In this document: piece after piece, positions 36,277 through 44,210 of the stretch | How positions within the stretch are numbered: the first letter of the stretch is position 1 | Layout of the letters: every line of letters starts with the position of its first letter | Assembly (NCBI RefSeq): GCF_947258925.1 | Contig: NZ_CAMYKG010000006.1 | Span: forward strand, 1 to 64,000 | From: an uncultured Eudoraea sp. | GTDB lineage: Bacteria > Bacteroidota > Bacteroidia > Flavobacteriales > Flavobacteriaceae | Direction of reading: 5' to 3' | DNA length: 64,000 nucleotides | Made by a program: the position numbers and the translations under genes | The notes under the pieces: model-generated | Database searches by the model: none | Seen by the model: only the letters and a program-made list of their open reading frames with translations | What the model was told of the DNA's origin: nothing

Positions 36277-38013
36277 ATGTCTGATAAAAGGGTAAGCATA
36301 ATAAAAGCATTTAAAACTATAATTTGGCCAAGAAGGAATCTGGTTTTTATAGGTTTAGCCCTTATTATAGTTAGTAAGGCAGCTAGCTTTGTTGCTCCAA
36401 TGTCTCTTAAATATTTAATGGATGATATTATTCCGAACAAAGACCTGGAATACCTAAAAATTCTCCTTGGTGTGGTCATTTTGGCCATTTTAATACAAGC
36501 TGTAACTTCATTTTTGTTGACCAAAATACTCAGTGTTCAGGCACAATATATGATCTCTGAATTACGGGCTCAGGTTCAAAAGAAAATTCTGTCTTTACCC
36601 ATACGGTTTTTTGATAATACAAAATCCGGAGAATTAGTTTCCAGGATAATGACAGATGTAGAAGGGGTGCGTAATTTAATAGGAACCGGGTTAGTTCAAT
36701 TAGTGGGTGGAACAATTACGGCCGTAGTATCCTTGATCCTTCTTCTTAATATAAGTCCCAGCATGACGATTTTTGCATTAATCCCCCTCGCTATTTTTGC
36801 AGTTATCGCACTAAAGGCATTTAAAATAATCAGGCCCATATTCCGCAATCGGGGAAAAATTAATGCAGAAGTTACAGGACGGCTTACAGAAACATTAGGA
36901 GGAATACGTGTAATTAAAGGCTTTAATGCAGAAACCCAGGAACATGGTGTTTTTGAAGAAGGCGTACTAAGGCTTTTTGAAAATGTAAAAAAGAGCCTTA
37001 CCGCAACAGCCTTTATGACTAGCTCTTCAACTTTTTTATTGGGTGTCGCTACTACCGGAATAATGGGTTTGGGAGGTTATAAAATCATGATGGATGAACT
37101 CACAGTGGGCGAGTTCTTAACCTTTACCTTTCTGTTGGGTTTAATGATTGCCCCAATAGTGCAAATGAGTAATATTGGGAGTCAGCTTACAGAAGCGTTA
37201 GCAGGTCTTGACAGAACGGAAGAATTAATGAATATGGAACCTGAGGCCAATGAGGAAGTGCGAACAATGATGTTAAACGGAATTATCGGAGACATGGTGT
37301 TCGATAGTGTATCATTCGCCTATGAAGAAGAAAAAGAAGTGCTTCATGATATTAATTTCTCTGTAAAAGCAGGTACCGTTGTAGCACTTGTAGGCAGCTC
37401 CGGATCCGGGAAAAGTACCATTGCCGGCTTAGCTGCAAGCTTTTTAAACCCGCAAAGTGGAACTATTACCGTAGATGGTCACGATCTGTCTGAGGTTGAT
37501 CTCAATAGTTTCAGAAAGCACCTTGGGGTTGTACTTCAGGATGATTTTTTATTTGAAGGAACCATAAGGGAAAATATATTATTTCCCAGACCTGATGCCA
37601 GTGAAGCTCAATTACAGGAAGCGGTTAACGCGGCCTATGTCAGTGAATTTACCGACCGTTTTGAAAAAGGATTAGATACGCTGATCGGTGAAAGGGGTAT
37701 TAAATTATCAGGGGGGCAAAGACAGCGAATTGCAATCGCAAGAGCGGTATTAGCCGATCCGAGAATATTAATTTTGGATGAAGCTACCTCCAATCTCGAC
37801 ACAGAAAGCGAAGCTTTAATCCAAAAAAGTTTATCGCATCTTACTGAAGGAAGAACAACATTTGTAATTGCACACAGATTGAGTACGATCAGGAAAGCGG
37901 ATCAGATTTTAGTAATTGAGAATGGCCGTATTGCCGAGCAAGGCACTCATGACTCCCTCATTGCTAAAGAAGGCAGGTATTATAATTTATTTACTTATCA
38001 GGCAAGAATTTAA
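36277..38013 (+). CDS. MsbA-like ABC exporter (fused membrane and ATPase domains)
   Basis: 578 residues: a six-helix type IV exporter domain (about 20-320) followed by an ATPase. Walker A is GSSGSGKST (373-381), the signature LSGGQRQR near 478, Walker B ILILDEATSNLD near 498-509, and the switch histidine is in IAHRLST. It should homodimerise in the inner membrane and export a lipid, peptide or drug. MsbA-like flipping of lipid A is possible but not shown by the sequence. It is a single gene, divergent from the phnA-like gene and convergent with nifU. Confidence 0.9.
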   Translation: MSDKRVSIIKAFKTIIWPRRNLVFIGLALIIVSKAASFVAPMSLKYLMDDIIPNKDLEYLKILLGVVILAILIQAVTSFLLTKILSVQAQYMISELRAQVQKKILSLPIRFFDNTKSGELVSRIMTDVEGVRNLIGTGLVQLVGGTITAVVSLILLLNISPSMTIFALIPLAIFAVIALKAFKIIRPIFRNRGKINAEVTGRLTETLGGIRVIKGFNAETQEHGVFEEGVLRLFENVKKSLTATAFMTSSSTFLLGVATTGIMGLGGYKIMMDELTVGEFLTFTFLLGLMIAPIVQMSNIGSQLTEALAGLDRTEELMNMEPEANEEVRTMMLNGIIGDMVFDSVSFAYEEEKEVLHDINFSVKAGTVVALVGSSGSGKSTIAGLAASFLNPQSGTITVDGHDLSEVDLNSFRKHLGVVLQDDFLFEGTIRENILFPRPDASEAQLQEAVNAAYVSEFTDRFEKGLDTLIGERGIKLSGGQRQRIAIARAVLADPRILILDEATSNLDTESEALIQKSLSHLTEGRTTFVIAHRLSTIRKADQILVIENGRIAEQGTHDSLIAKEGRYYNLFTYQARI

Positions 38014-38060
38014 GCAGCTGTTCGAACTAAAACATATTACAGTCTTAGTCAAGGTATATA

Positions 38061-38306
38061 TCAAGCAATATTGATCACTTTTTCGATTTGGGGGGCATGT
38101 TTTTTAATTGTCATCTCCACCCCGCTCTTCAATGTCATTTGATTAACGCTGCACCCTACACAGTTACCTTCCAGTTTAACCGTAACTAGTTTGTCATTAT
38201 CAATAGCTACCAACGAAATGTCTCCCCCATCACTTTGTAAAAAAGGACGAATTTCATCCAAAGCTTTTTCAACTGTTATTTTGAGTTCCTCAGATGTCAT
38301 AGTCAT
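38061..38306 (-). CDS. NifU C-terminal-domain Fe-S scaffold protein
   Basis: 81 residues consisting of the NifU C-terminal domain alone, with Cys49-x2-Cys52 in GNCVGCSVNQMTL binding an interchain cluster. It is an Nfu-type scaffold or carrier for 4Fe-4S delivery. Its start overlaps the mrp stop by 4 bases, so the two are coupled. Their joint job would suit the many Fe-S enzymes in this window. Confidence 0.92.
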   Translation of the reverse strand: MTMTSEELKITVEKALDEIRPFLQSDGGDISLVAIDNDKLVTVKLEGNCVGCSVNQMTLKSGVEMTIKKHAPQIEKVINIA

Positions 38307-39448
38307 TTCTTTTTAACTGCGGCACAGCCAGCCATTGTCGTTATCTTTATCGCTTCAGTAGGTGGTAAACTCTTATTTCTTGATACAACTTCCTGAACCA
38401 CATTTTTAGTAAGTTCTTCAAACGCTTTTTCTACAGGAGTTGCAGTTTGTAGTGCTGCAGGCCTGCCAACATCACCAGCTTCACGTATGCTTTGAACCAA
38501 TGGTATTTCTCCCAAAAATGGGACTTTCAGATCAGCAGCCAGGTTTCTTGCCCCGGCTTTACCAAAAATATAGTATTTATTATCCGGTAACTCTTCGGGT
38601 GTAAAGTAAGCCATGTTCTCAACAATGCCCAAAACAGGTACATTTATCGCTTCCTGTTGAAACATGGCAACACCTTTCCGAGCATCCGCTAAAGCAACTT
38701 CCTGAGGTGTACTCACAACTACGGCTCCGGTTACAGGCAGTGACTGCATAATACTTAAATGAATATCGCCTGTTCCAGGAGGTAAGTCAACTAACATAAA
38801 ATCCAATTCTTCCCAATGGGCATCAAAGATCATTTGATTTAAAGCTTTTGAAGCCATCGGCCCTCTCCATATCACTGCCTGATTGGGTTGTGTGAAAAAT
38901 CCGATGGATAAAAGCTTTACCCCAAAGTTTTCGATAGGCAACATTTTTGATTTTCCATTCACATTTGTTGCCAGGGGTTTATCCTCAGTCACATCAAACA
39001 TAATAGGCATTGATGGGCCGTAGATATCCGCATCCAGCAGGCCAACTTTAAAACCCATTTTTGCCAAGGTGACAGCCAAATTAGCCGTTACAGTAGATTT
39101 TCCTACACCGCCTTTCCCTGAAGCAACCGCAATTATATTCTGTATTCCAGGTATTGGTTTTCCCTTAATTTCATTGACTTTAGGTTTAACAGGGGCATCA
39201 ACTTTTATATTTATCGTAATCTTGGCTTTTTCATAAACCTCCCGGTGTATTGCTTTTAAAATCTCTACTTCGGTTTTCTTCTTTGCCTGCAGGCTTGGAT
39301 TGTTGATCGTAATATCAATTACAACTTCATCTCCAAAAACCTGGATATTATTTATCGCACCACTTTCAACCATATTCATCCCTTCACCAGGAACTGTAAT
39401 AGATTCAAGGGCTTTTAAAATTTCTTTCTTATCCAACCTCATGGGCAT
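38303..39448 (-). CDS. Mrp/ApbC-family P-loop ATPase for Fe-S cluster delivery
   Basis: 381 residues. The N-terminal domain (about 5-90) is the MIP18/DUF59 type. The deviant Walker A is GKGGVGKST (111-119), followed by LLDADIYGPSMP and MLVDLPPGTGD. The usual C-terminal Cys-x2-Cys pair of Nbp35/ApbC proteins is not visible; only one cysteine stands near the end (MAGCAAVKKK). Mrp proteins carry Fe-S clusters to apoproteins, for example complex I and other dehydrogenases. It is coupled to the nifU-like gene. Confidence 0.92.
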   Translation of the reverse strand: MPMRLDKKEILKALESITVPGEGMNMVESGAINNIQVFGDEVVIDITINNPSLQAKKKTEVEILKAIHREVYEKAKITINIKVDAPVKPKVNEIKGKPIPGIQNIIAVASGKGGVGKSTVTANLAVTLAKMGFKVGLLDADIYGPSMPIMFDVTEDKPLATNVNGKSKMLPIENFGVKLLSIGFFTQPNQAVIWRGPMASKALNQMIFDAHWEELDFMLVDLPPGTGDIHLSIMQSLPVTGAVVVSTPQEVALADARKGVAMFQQEAINVPVLGIVENMAYFTPEELPDNKYYIFGKAGARNLAADLKVPFLGEIPLVQSIREAGDVGRPAALQTATPVEKAFEELTKNVVQEVVSRNKSLPPTEAIKITTMAGCAAVKKK

Positions 39449-39602
39449 TAGTATTTATAACTTTATGTAAAATCATTCTAAACAACAAAGATAGGTCATA
39501 GGTGCCAAACAATAAAGTTGTGGCATTGAAAAGACCAATGGGCATATAGATTTGGTAAATGCGGGTAACTCCTAATATAGACCCTCGGGGAATGTAATAT
39601 TT

Positions 39603-39947
39603 TTAATTTTCATACGGCAGTTCTTTGGCAGGGTCCCAAAAGTATTTTTCTAAATCCACAATTTGATTATCACGTATTTCCAGGCCTTCATTTTCTAATA
39701 ATTGCTGCATTAAATTGGTTCCGTCAAAGTGGTGTTTACCCGTTAACAAGCCCTTTCTGTTAACTACTCTATGAGCAGGAACTCCTTCCATTTTTCCAGC
39801 ACCATTCATTGCCCAACCGACCATTCTGGCGCTTCTGGCAGCTCCCAAATATCTGGCAATTGCTCCATAAGAAGTAACTCTTCCGTATGGTATTTGCTTA
39901 GATACCTCATAAACTTTTTGAAAGAAATTTTTATTTTCAGGTTTCAT
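39603..39947 (-). CDS. Alkyltransferase-like protein (MGMT family without catalytic Cys)
   Basis: 114 residues of the MGMT DNA-binding domain: PYGRVTSYGAIARYLG (20-35) and the helix-turn-helix arginine. The active-site motif PCHRV of O6-alkylguanine transferases is here Pro57-Ala58-His59-Arg60-Val, so the acceptor cysteine is replaced by Ala. That defines the ATL group, which binds alkylated guanine and hands it to nucleotide excision repair instead of repairing it. It starts one base before the lysE-like stop. Family and missing Cys are directly visible. Confidence 0.9.
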   Translation of the reverse strand: MKPENKNFFQKVYEVSKQIPYGRVTSYGAIARYLGAARSARMVGWAMNGAGKMEGVPAHRVVNRKGLLTGKHHFDGTNLMQQLLENEGLEIRDNQIVDLEKYFWDPAKELPYEN

Positions 39948-39948
39948 A

Positions 39949-40578
39949 TTATTTATAAAATATTCTGAAAATGGTAATTACTAATAAGATCAGCATCAGA
40001 GCACTAAGAATGTAATTCGAATTTTTTGAAAATCGATCGGTCCTGGCTTCCAACTTATAGAAGTAAACCGTATATAAATACAGAACGGTAAAAGTACCAC
40101 TGCCAGCCGCTATAATAAAAGTAAGTATATCCCAAATTTCAAATTTAATCCAGCCCGAGGCCTTCCACATGGCATGGAGACCACTATAATAGGGAATGGT
40201 AAGTAAATTAACGGCTGCAAGGAGCATCCCTTTAAAGTAACTATTCCTTTTACTCACCTTTACTATTTTTATCTTTTTCGCTTTTTCACGTTTAGCTGAA
40301 ATAAAAAAATAAAGTGCGAAAAATGTAAAAACACCAAGCGCAATCTTAAGAAGTAGATCAATAATTTCAGGATGTCTGTACAAAAACTTTGAAATGAGCA
40401 CTGCAATGTAGGCTTGCATCATTATCATTGTTGCAACGCCCAGGCTAAACATAATTCCGTTCAGCTTCCCTTTCTTGACACTTGTTTGAGCTGCATTCAT
40501 ATTGAGCAATCCGGGTGGTACAGTTGCCATAAAAGCAGCCGAAAATGTTACAAAAAAAAGTATGATCAGATGTGCCAT
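39949..40578 (-). CDS. LysE-family amino-acid exporter
   Basis: 209 residues with about six hydrophobic helices. The N-terminal pattern ATVPPGLLNMNAAQTSVKKG (about 18-37) matches the LysE/RhtB signature, PGP-like loop included. It probably exports amino acids or their derivatives, substrate unknown. It is sandwiched in a compact minus-strand cluster: trmB ends 3 bases upstream and the ATL gene begins 1 base downstream. Confidence 0.8.
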   Translation of the reverse strand: MAHLIILFFVTFSAAFMATVPPGLLNMNAAQTSVKKGKLNGIMFSLGVATMIMMQAYIAVLISKFLYRHPEIIDLLLKIALGVFTFFALYFFISAKREKAKKIKIVKVSKRNSYFKGMLLAAVNLLTIPYYSGLHAMWKASGWIKFEIWDILTFIIAAGSGTFTVLYLYTVYFYKLEARTDRFSKNSNYILSALMLILLVITIFRIFYK

Positions 40579-40581
40579 TGG

Positions 40582-41253
40582 TTATTTGACAGTAAACTTA
40601 AGGTACGTAATAGGTTTTCCTTTTTCAAGATACTGCTTTTCATAGAAAGTCTGAATGTCGATAACTTCTTTTGGACTTCCTTCATTCCTGTAAATATCAT
40701 GATTGGCATATAGAATTTCACCGCCTAAACCGTGTAATAATCCCAGGGTGTACCCATGCATAAATTCACTATCCGTTTTTAAGTGGATTATTCCATTCTT
40801 CTTTAATATAAACTTATATTTATCCAGAAAGGCACGGTTTGTTAGTCTGTGTTTTGTCCTTTTATATTTAATTTGCGGATCTGGAAATGTTATCCAGATT
40901 TCATCTATCTCATTCTCGTCAAAGATTAAATCTATAAGCTCTATCTGTGTCCTAAGAAAGGCAACATTCTTTATATTCTCTTCTTCAACTGTTTTTGCAC
41001 CCCTCCACAGCCTGGCACCTTTTATATCAATCCCAATAAAATTACTGGAAGTCTGCAACTTTGCAAGACCAATGGTGTACTCTCCTTTTCCACAACCAAG
41101 TTCTAAAACTATTGGATTGTCATTATTAAAAAAAGTCTTCCAATTTCCTTTTAAAGCAAATTGGCCTTTGACAATCTCATCTCTGACCGGTTGAATTACA
41201 TGGCTGAACGATTCGTTTTGTTTAAATCGCTTGAGTTTATTTTTACTTCCCAA
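40582..41253 (-). CDS. trmB: tRNA (guanine-N7-)-methyltransferase
   Basis: 223 residues. The SAM motif VLELGCGKGEYTIGLA lies near 49-64, followed by GIDIKGARLWRG and the family motif ITFPDPQIKYKRTKHRL. It methylates G46 of tRNA variable loops. The N-terminus MGSKNKLKRF is the usual one for flavobacterial TrmB. Here its first codon is TTG at 41253, and no in-frame ATG precedes it before a stop at 41275-41277, so a TTG start is likely. Confidence 0.95.
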   Translation of the reverse strand: MGSKNKLKRFKQNESFSHVIQPVRDEIVKGQFALKGNWKTFFNNDNPIVLELGCGKGEYTIGLAKLQTSSNFIGIDIKGARLWRGAKTVEEENIKNVAFLRTQIELIDLIFDENEIDEIWITFPDPQIKYKRTKHRLTNRAFLDKYKFILKKNGIIHLKTDSEFMHGYTLGLLHGLGGEILYANHDIYRNEGSPKEVIDIQTFYEKQYLEKGKPITYLKFTVK

Positions 41254-41294
41254 AATGAAAAGGATTATTTTGTTTCAGCAAAACTAAGAATTTC

Positions 41295-42371
41295 TTATGG
41301 AGTCTGTGGTTGAGCTTCCTTAATACGAGCCTTTTCTAAAGTAAACGAAAATTCAGATCCTACATCCTCCACACTTTCAACATATATTTTTTCGCCATGG
41401 GCTTCAATGATGTGTTTTACAATAGATAAACCCAACCCGGAACCCCCTTCTTTTCGGCTACCACTTTTATCTACCCGGTAAAATCTCTCAAAAAGTCTTG
41501 GAATATGTTCATCAGGAATGCCCTCCCCATTATCAGTAACTCTCACGATAACCTTATTCCTGATTAGATTTTCCACACTTACTTCTGTCGTTCCGTCAGG
41601 ATGACCATATTTTATTGAATTCACAATTAAGTTGGACAAAACTTGCTGTATCTTGTCCCTGTCTGCCTTAACGTAGATTGGAGTTTCATAATTCATATCA
41701 AAAGTGAGGGAGATATTTTTTTTTCCCGCTTTGATCTCTAAAAGTTCAAAAACACTTTTAATCAGTTCAATAATATCAAAGTCGCTCAATTCTAAATTAA
41801 GATCTCCAACTTCCAGTTTTGTAATTAAATCAAGATCCTTGATGATGTAGATCAGGCGTTCAACTCCTTTTTTGGCTCGCTGCAAATATTTTTTCCTTAC
41901 CGTCTTATCCTCCATTGCTCCATCGAGAAGTGTAAGGATATAGCCCTGTACCGTAAATAATGGAGTCTTGAGTTCATGAGATATATTTCCCAAAAAGTCC
42001 TTTCGGTACTCCTCACGAATCTTAAGTGTATCTATTTCAATTTTCTTATCCTGGGCAAATTTTTCAATCTCAGCGGTCAATGTTTTCATATCTGTTGTTA
42101 CAGGATCAATAGTAAAGGAGGAGGATTCCAGCAAAGAAACATCATCATATATCTTTTTAATCCTGCGATAAATATATTTTTCAACACGGATCTGAATAAC
42201 AACAAAAGATAGTACAAAAATAAATGTGATAAGAAGCAAGAACAATAACAAGGAATCGCTTAGCTGCTTTTTAGAGAACAAAAAAACACCAATGGATAGT
42301 GCTAAAATAGCAGTAATTATTAGCGATGAACGGAATGCAAATTTATAAGACTTTTTGAGCTTCGTAGCCAT
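41295..42371 (-). CDS. Sensor histidine kinase (PhoR-like)
   Basis: 358 residues. Two adjacent N-terminal helices (about 13-31 and 36-57) leave almost no periplasmic loop, so the signal is probably sensed in or near the membrane. A dimerisation domain has the phospho-accepting His132 in GNISHELKTP. The ATP domain carries NLIVNSIKYG (N box), VTDNGEGIP (G1) and GGSGLGLSIVKHI (G2). It overlaps the stop of the response regulator by one base. Its architecture matches the PhoR-type kinase of Bacteroidota, but phosphate control is not proven. Confidence 0.92.
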   Translation of the reverse strand: MATKLKKSYKFAFRSSLIITAILALSIGVFLFSKKQLSDSLLLFLLLITFIFVLSFVVIQIRVEKYIYRRIKKIYDDVSLLESSSFTIDPVTTDMKTLTAEIEKFAQDKKIEIDTLKIREEYRKDFLGNISHELKTPLFTVQGYILTLLDGAMEDKTVRKKYLQRAKKGVERLIYIIKDLDLITKLEVGDLNLELSDFDIIELIKSVFELLEIKAGKKNISLTFDMNYETPIYVKADRDKIQQVLSNLIVNSIKYGHPDGTTEVSVENLIRNKVIVRVTDNGEGIPDEHIPRLFERFYRVDKSGSRKEGGSGLGLSIVKHIIEAHGEKIYVESVEDVGSEFSFTLEKARIKEAQPQTP

Positions 42372-43057
42372 TACAATACAAACTTATAGCCAACGCCTTT
42401 TACGGTTTTAAAATGATCCTCCCCAATTTTTTCGCGTAATTTTCTAATGTGCACATCAATCGTTCTTCCCCCTACAACAACCTCCTGTCCCCATACCTTG
42501 TCCAATATTACTTCACGCTTAAATACTTTATCTGGTTTTGAAGCCAACAAGGCCAATAGCTCAAATTCCTTCCTCGGTAAAATAACTTCATTCCCATCGT
42601 TGATTACTTTGTATTCTTCGCGGTTAATTTCAATATGACCAACTTTCAACACATCTTCATGCTGATTCTTGTCCTCATTTAGCCGTCTCAACAAGGCCTT
42701 AATCTTACTCACCAATACTTTTGGCTTTATTGGTTTGGTTATATAATCATCCGCCCCGGCATCAAAACCTGCTACCTGAGAATAATCCTCTCCGCGGGCA
42801 GTTAAAAATGTAATTAAAGTGTTTTCTAATCCTTTGGTGTTTCGAATAACTTCACAAGTTTCAATTCCATCCATTTCCGGCATCATGACATCTAATATTA
42901 TCAAATGCGGAGTTTTCTTCTTTGCCTTTTCCACTCCCTCTTTTCCATTCTTGGCAGTAAAAACCTGATATCCCTGAGAAACGAGATTATATTTGAGAAT
43001 TTCCAAAATATCGGGCTCATCATCTACCAGTAAAATTTTAATATCTTGTTTCTTCAT
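42371..43057 (-). CDS. OmpR/PhoB-family response regulator
   Basis: 228 residues: receiver domain with Asp12/Asp13, phospho-acceptor Asp56 in LIILDVMMP, and Lys near 108 in TKPIKP. The winged-helix DNA-binding domain follows (about 130-228), ending GRTIDVHIRKLREKIGED and VKGVGYKFVL. It is the first gene of a two-gene operon with the kinase. It diverges from the first mini T9SS gene with a 247-base gap, so that gene is a natural candidate target. Confidence 0.94.
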   Translation of the reverse strand: MKKQDIKILLVDDEPDILEILKYNLVSQGYQVFTAKNGKEGVEKAKKKTPHLIILDVMMPEMDGIETCEVIRNTKGLENTLITFLTARGEDYSQVAGFDAGADDYITKPIKPKVLVSKIKALLRRLNEDKNQHEDVLKVGHIEINREEYKVINDGNEVILPRKEFELLALLASKPDKVFKREVILDKVWGQEVVVGGRTIDVHIRKLREKIGEDHFKTVKGVGYKFVL

Positions 43058-43248
43058 GCTTATATAATTAGATCCTTTTGACCAAAAATAAAGATAATAC
43101 TGATGCTTTAATTACTTCACATTGAATTAATGACAATTAATTAACAATGGAACTATAAAACAGGCTTGTTTAGCCGAAATTTATCGAAAATAATGCGACC
43201 TCCTGGTGCATTTTGTCGAATTTAACGCAATTTGCAATTTACTGGGGT

Positions 43249-43277
43249 ATTGTAGACTGCTAAAATTTTTATATTTG
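43249..43277 (+). promoter_or_regulatory. Candidate promoter of the first mini T9SS gene
   Basis: TATATTTG at 43270-43277 is an exact TAnnTTTG -7 box. TTG at 43250-43252 lies 17 bases upstream, the preferred spacing in flavobacteria. The ATG at 43305 follows 27 bases later, leaving a short leader. This is the best-formed promoter in the window. Confidence 0.6.
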
Positions 43278-43304
43278 TCATAACCAGTTTGTTGAAGAGT
43301 GTTT

Positions 43305-43616
43305 ATGAAGCAATTTTACATCGTTTTTTTATTTCTTTTTATCTCCCTTAGCTATGGACAAGAAGCACAACATTCTGGTGGTGAAATAGAAGGTTTTGAA
43401 CTCTATCCTAATCCTGTGACTACAGGAAAAGTTTATATACAAACTACCCTTAATGCCCCGAAAAGAATACTGATCTTCGATGTTTTTGGCACCCAACGAC
43501 TAGAGACAACAATTCTGAGAAAAGAGTTGAATGTGTCAGATTTAGTGGCTGGGGTATATGTACTCCGTGTGTATGAAAAAGACAAGGTGGCTACCAGGAA
43601 ATTGATAATAAAATAG
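43305..43616 (+). CDS. Tiny secreted protein consisting almost only of a T9SS type A sorting domain
   Basis: Start at the ATG at 43305; a GTG two codons upstream is less likely. MKQFYIVFLFLFISLSYGQ is a signal peptide. The mature chain of about 84 residues has a linker of about a dozen residues, then the type A sorting domain: FELYPNPVTTGKVYIQT, IFDVFGTQ, LNVSDLVAGVYVLRV and ATRKLIIK at the end. Such domains normally direct a large passenger protein through the type IX secretion system. Here there is no passenger. It is paired with a close homologue 192 bases downstream. Confidence 0.85.
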   Translation: MKQFYIVFLFLFISLSYGQEAQHSGGEIEGFELYPNPVTTGKVYIQTTLNAPKRILIFDVFGTQRLETTILRKELNVSDLVAGVYVLRVYEKDKVATRKLIIK

Positions 43617-43670
43617 AGCTGCTAGCTCAGACGTTCGTTGTTCATTCCTTGTAAATAAAAATTATTTATC

Positions 43671-43702
43671 ATCGATGAAAGGTTTCTTTTTATCGATGAA
43701 AG
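43671..43702 (+). repeat. Direct repeat ATCGATGAAAG with 21-base period
   Basis: Two identical 11-mers at 43671-43681 and 43692-43702 are repeated at exactly 21 bases, two turns of B-DNA. They lie about 107 bases upstream of the second mini T9SS gene. Short direct repeats with this period are the usual operator form of LytTR-family regulators. No LytTR gene is in the window, so the binding protein is unknown. Confidence 0.5.
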
Positions 43703-43808
43703 TTAGATCTGGTTGTATTAACCTACAAAAATTTAGCTTTCACAACAATTTCTGTCAGGAGAAAGGGTAATATCATATATTTACTTTGTTGATCCCAAAT
43801 CAATATTA

Positions 43809-44132
43809 ATGCGTAAAGCCTACTTTTTCCTTTTACTGATCTTTACTTTAGTTCTTTCCGGACAGGAAAAGAAACAGGCTCTTGATGAAAAGAAACAAGA
43901 GTCTCCAACGTTTACGTTATATCCTAATCCGGCCACGGAAGGTGTAGTTTACATTAAAACTTCAAATAAAAATTCCAAAGATGTTGCAGTTTATGATGTC
44001 TTTGGGAAAATAGTACTTCGTGACAGGATTTCTACTGATATGTTGAATATAGGTAGACTTTCTCCGGGGGTTTATGTAATTCAGGTTAAAGAAAATTCCG
44101 TAACAATGACCAGAAAATTGGTTGTTAAGTAA
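43809..44132 (+). CDS. Second tiny secreted T9SS type A sorting-domain protein
   Basis: 107 residues. The signal peptide is MRKAYFFLLLIFTLVLSGQ. A Lys/Glu-rich linker of about 15 residues precedes a sorting domain with FTLYPNPATEGVVYIKT, VYDVFGKI, LNIGRLSPGVYVIQV and TMTRKLVVK. It aligns along its length with the protein encoded at 43305-43616, so the pair arose by duplication. Possible roles are a small surface peptide, a decoy or modulator of the sortase step, or a remnant; none can be chosen from sequence. Confidence 0.85.
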   Translation: MRKAYFFLLLIFTLVLSGQEKKQALDEKKQESPTFTLYPNPATEGVVYIKTSNKNSKDVAVYDVFGKIVLRDRISTDMLNIGRLSPGVYVIQVKENSVTMTRKLVVK

Positions 44133-44157
44133 AATTCGAGAAGATATCCAATTTTGT

Positions 44158-44180
44158 GCTCCGCGAAGGAGCCTTTTTTA
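44158..44180 (+). terminator. Rho-independent terminator after the mini T9SS pair
   Basis: GCTCC (44158-44162) and GGAGC (44168-44172) enclose the loop GCGAA, followed by CTTTTTTA. The stem is short but GC-rich, and the T-tract is good. It lies 26 bases after the stop of the second mini T9SS gene. Confidence 0.75.
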
Positions 44181-44210
44181 TTTTAGCTATTTTTGTAGGC
44201 GTAAAGAAGT

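Noticed and set aside
43141-43230. Repeated TTATCGAA/TTGTCGAA-like words before the first mini T9SS gene
   Set aside because: Copies at 43181 and 43213 are imperfect and 32 bases apart, with no helical phasing; not distinguishable from AT-rich background.
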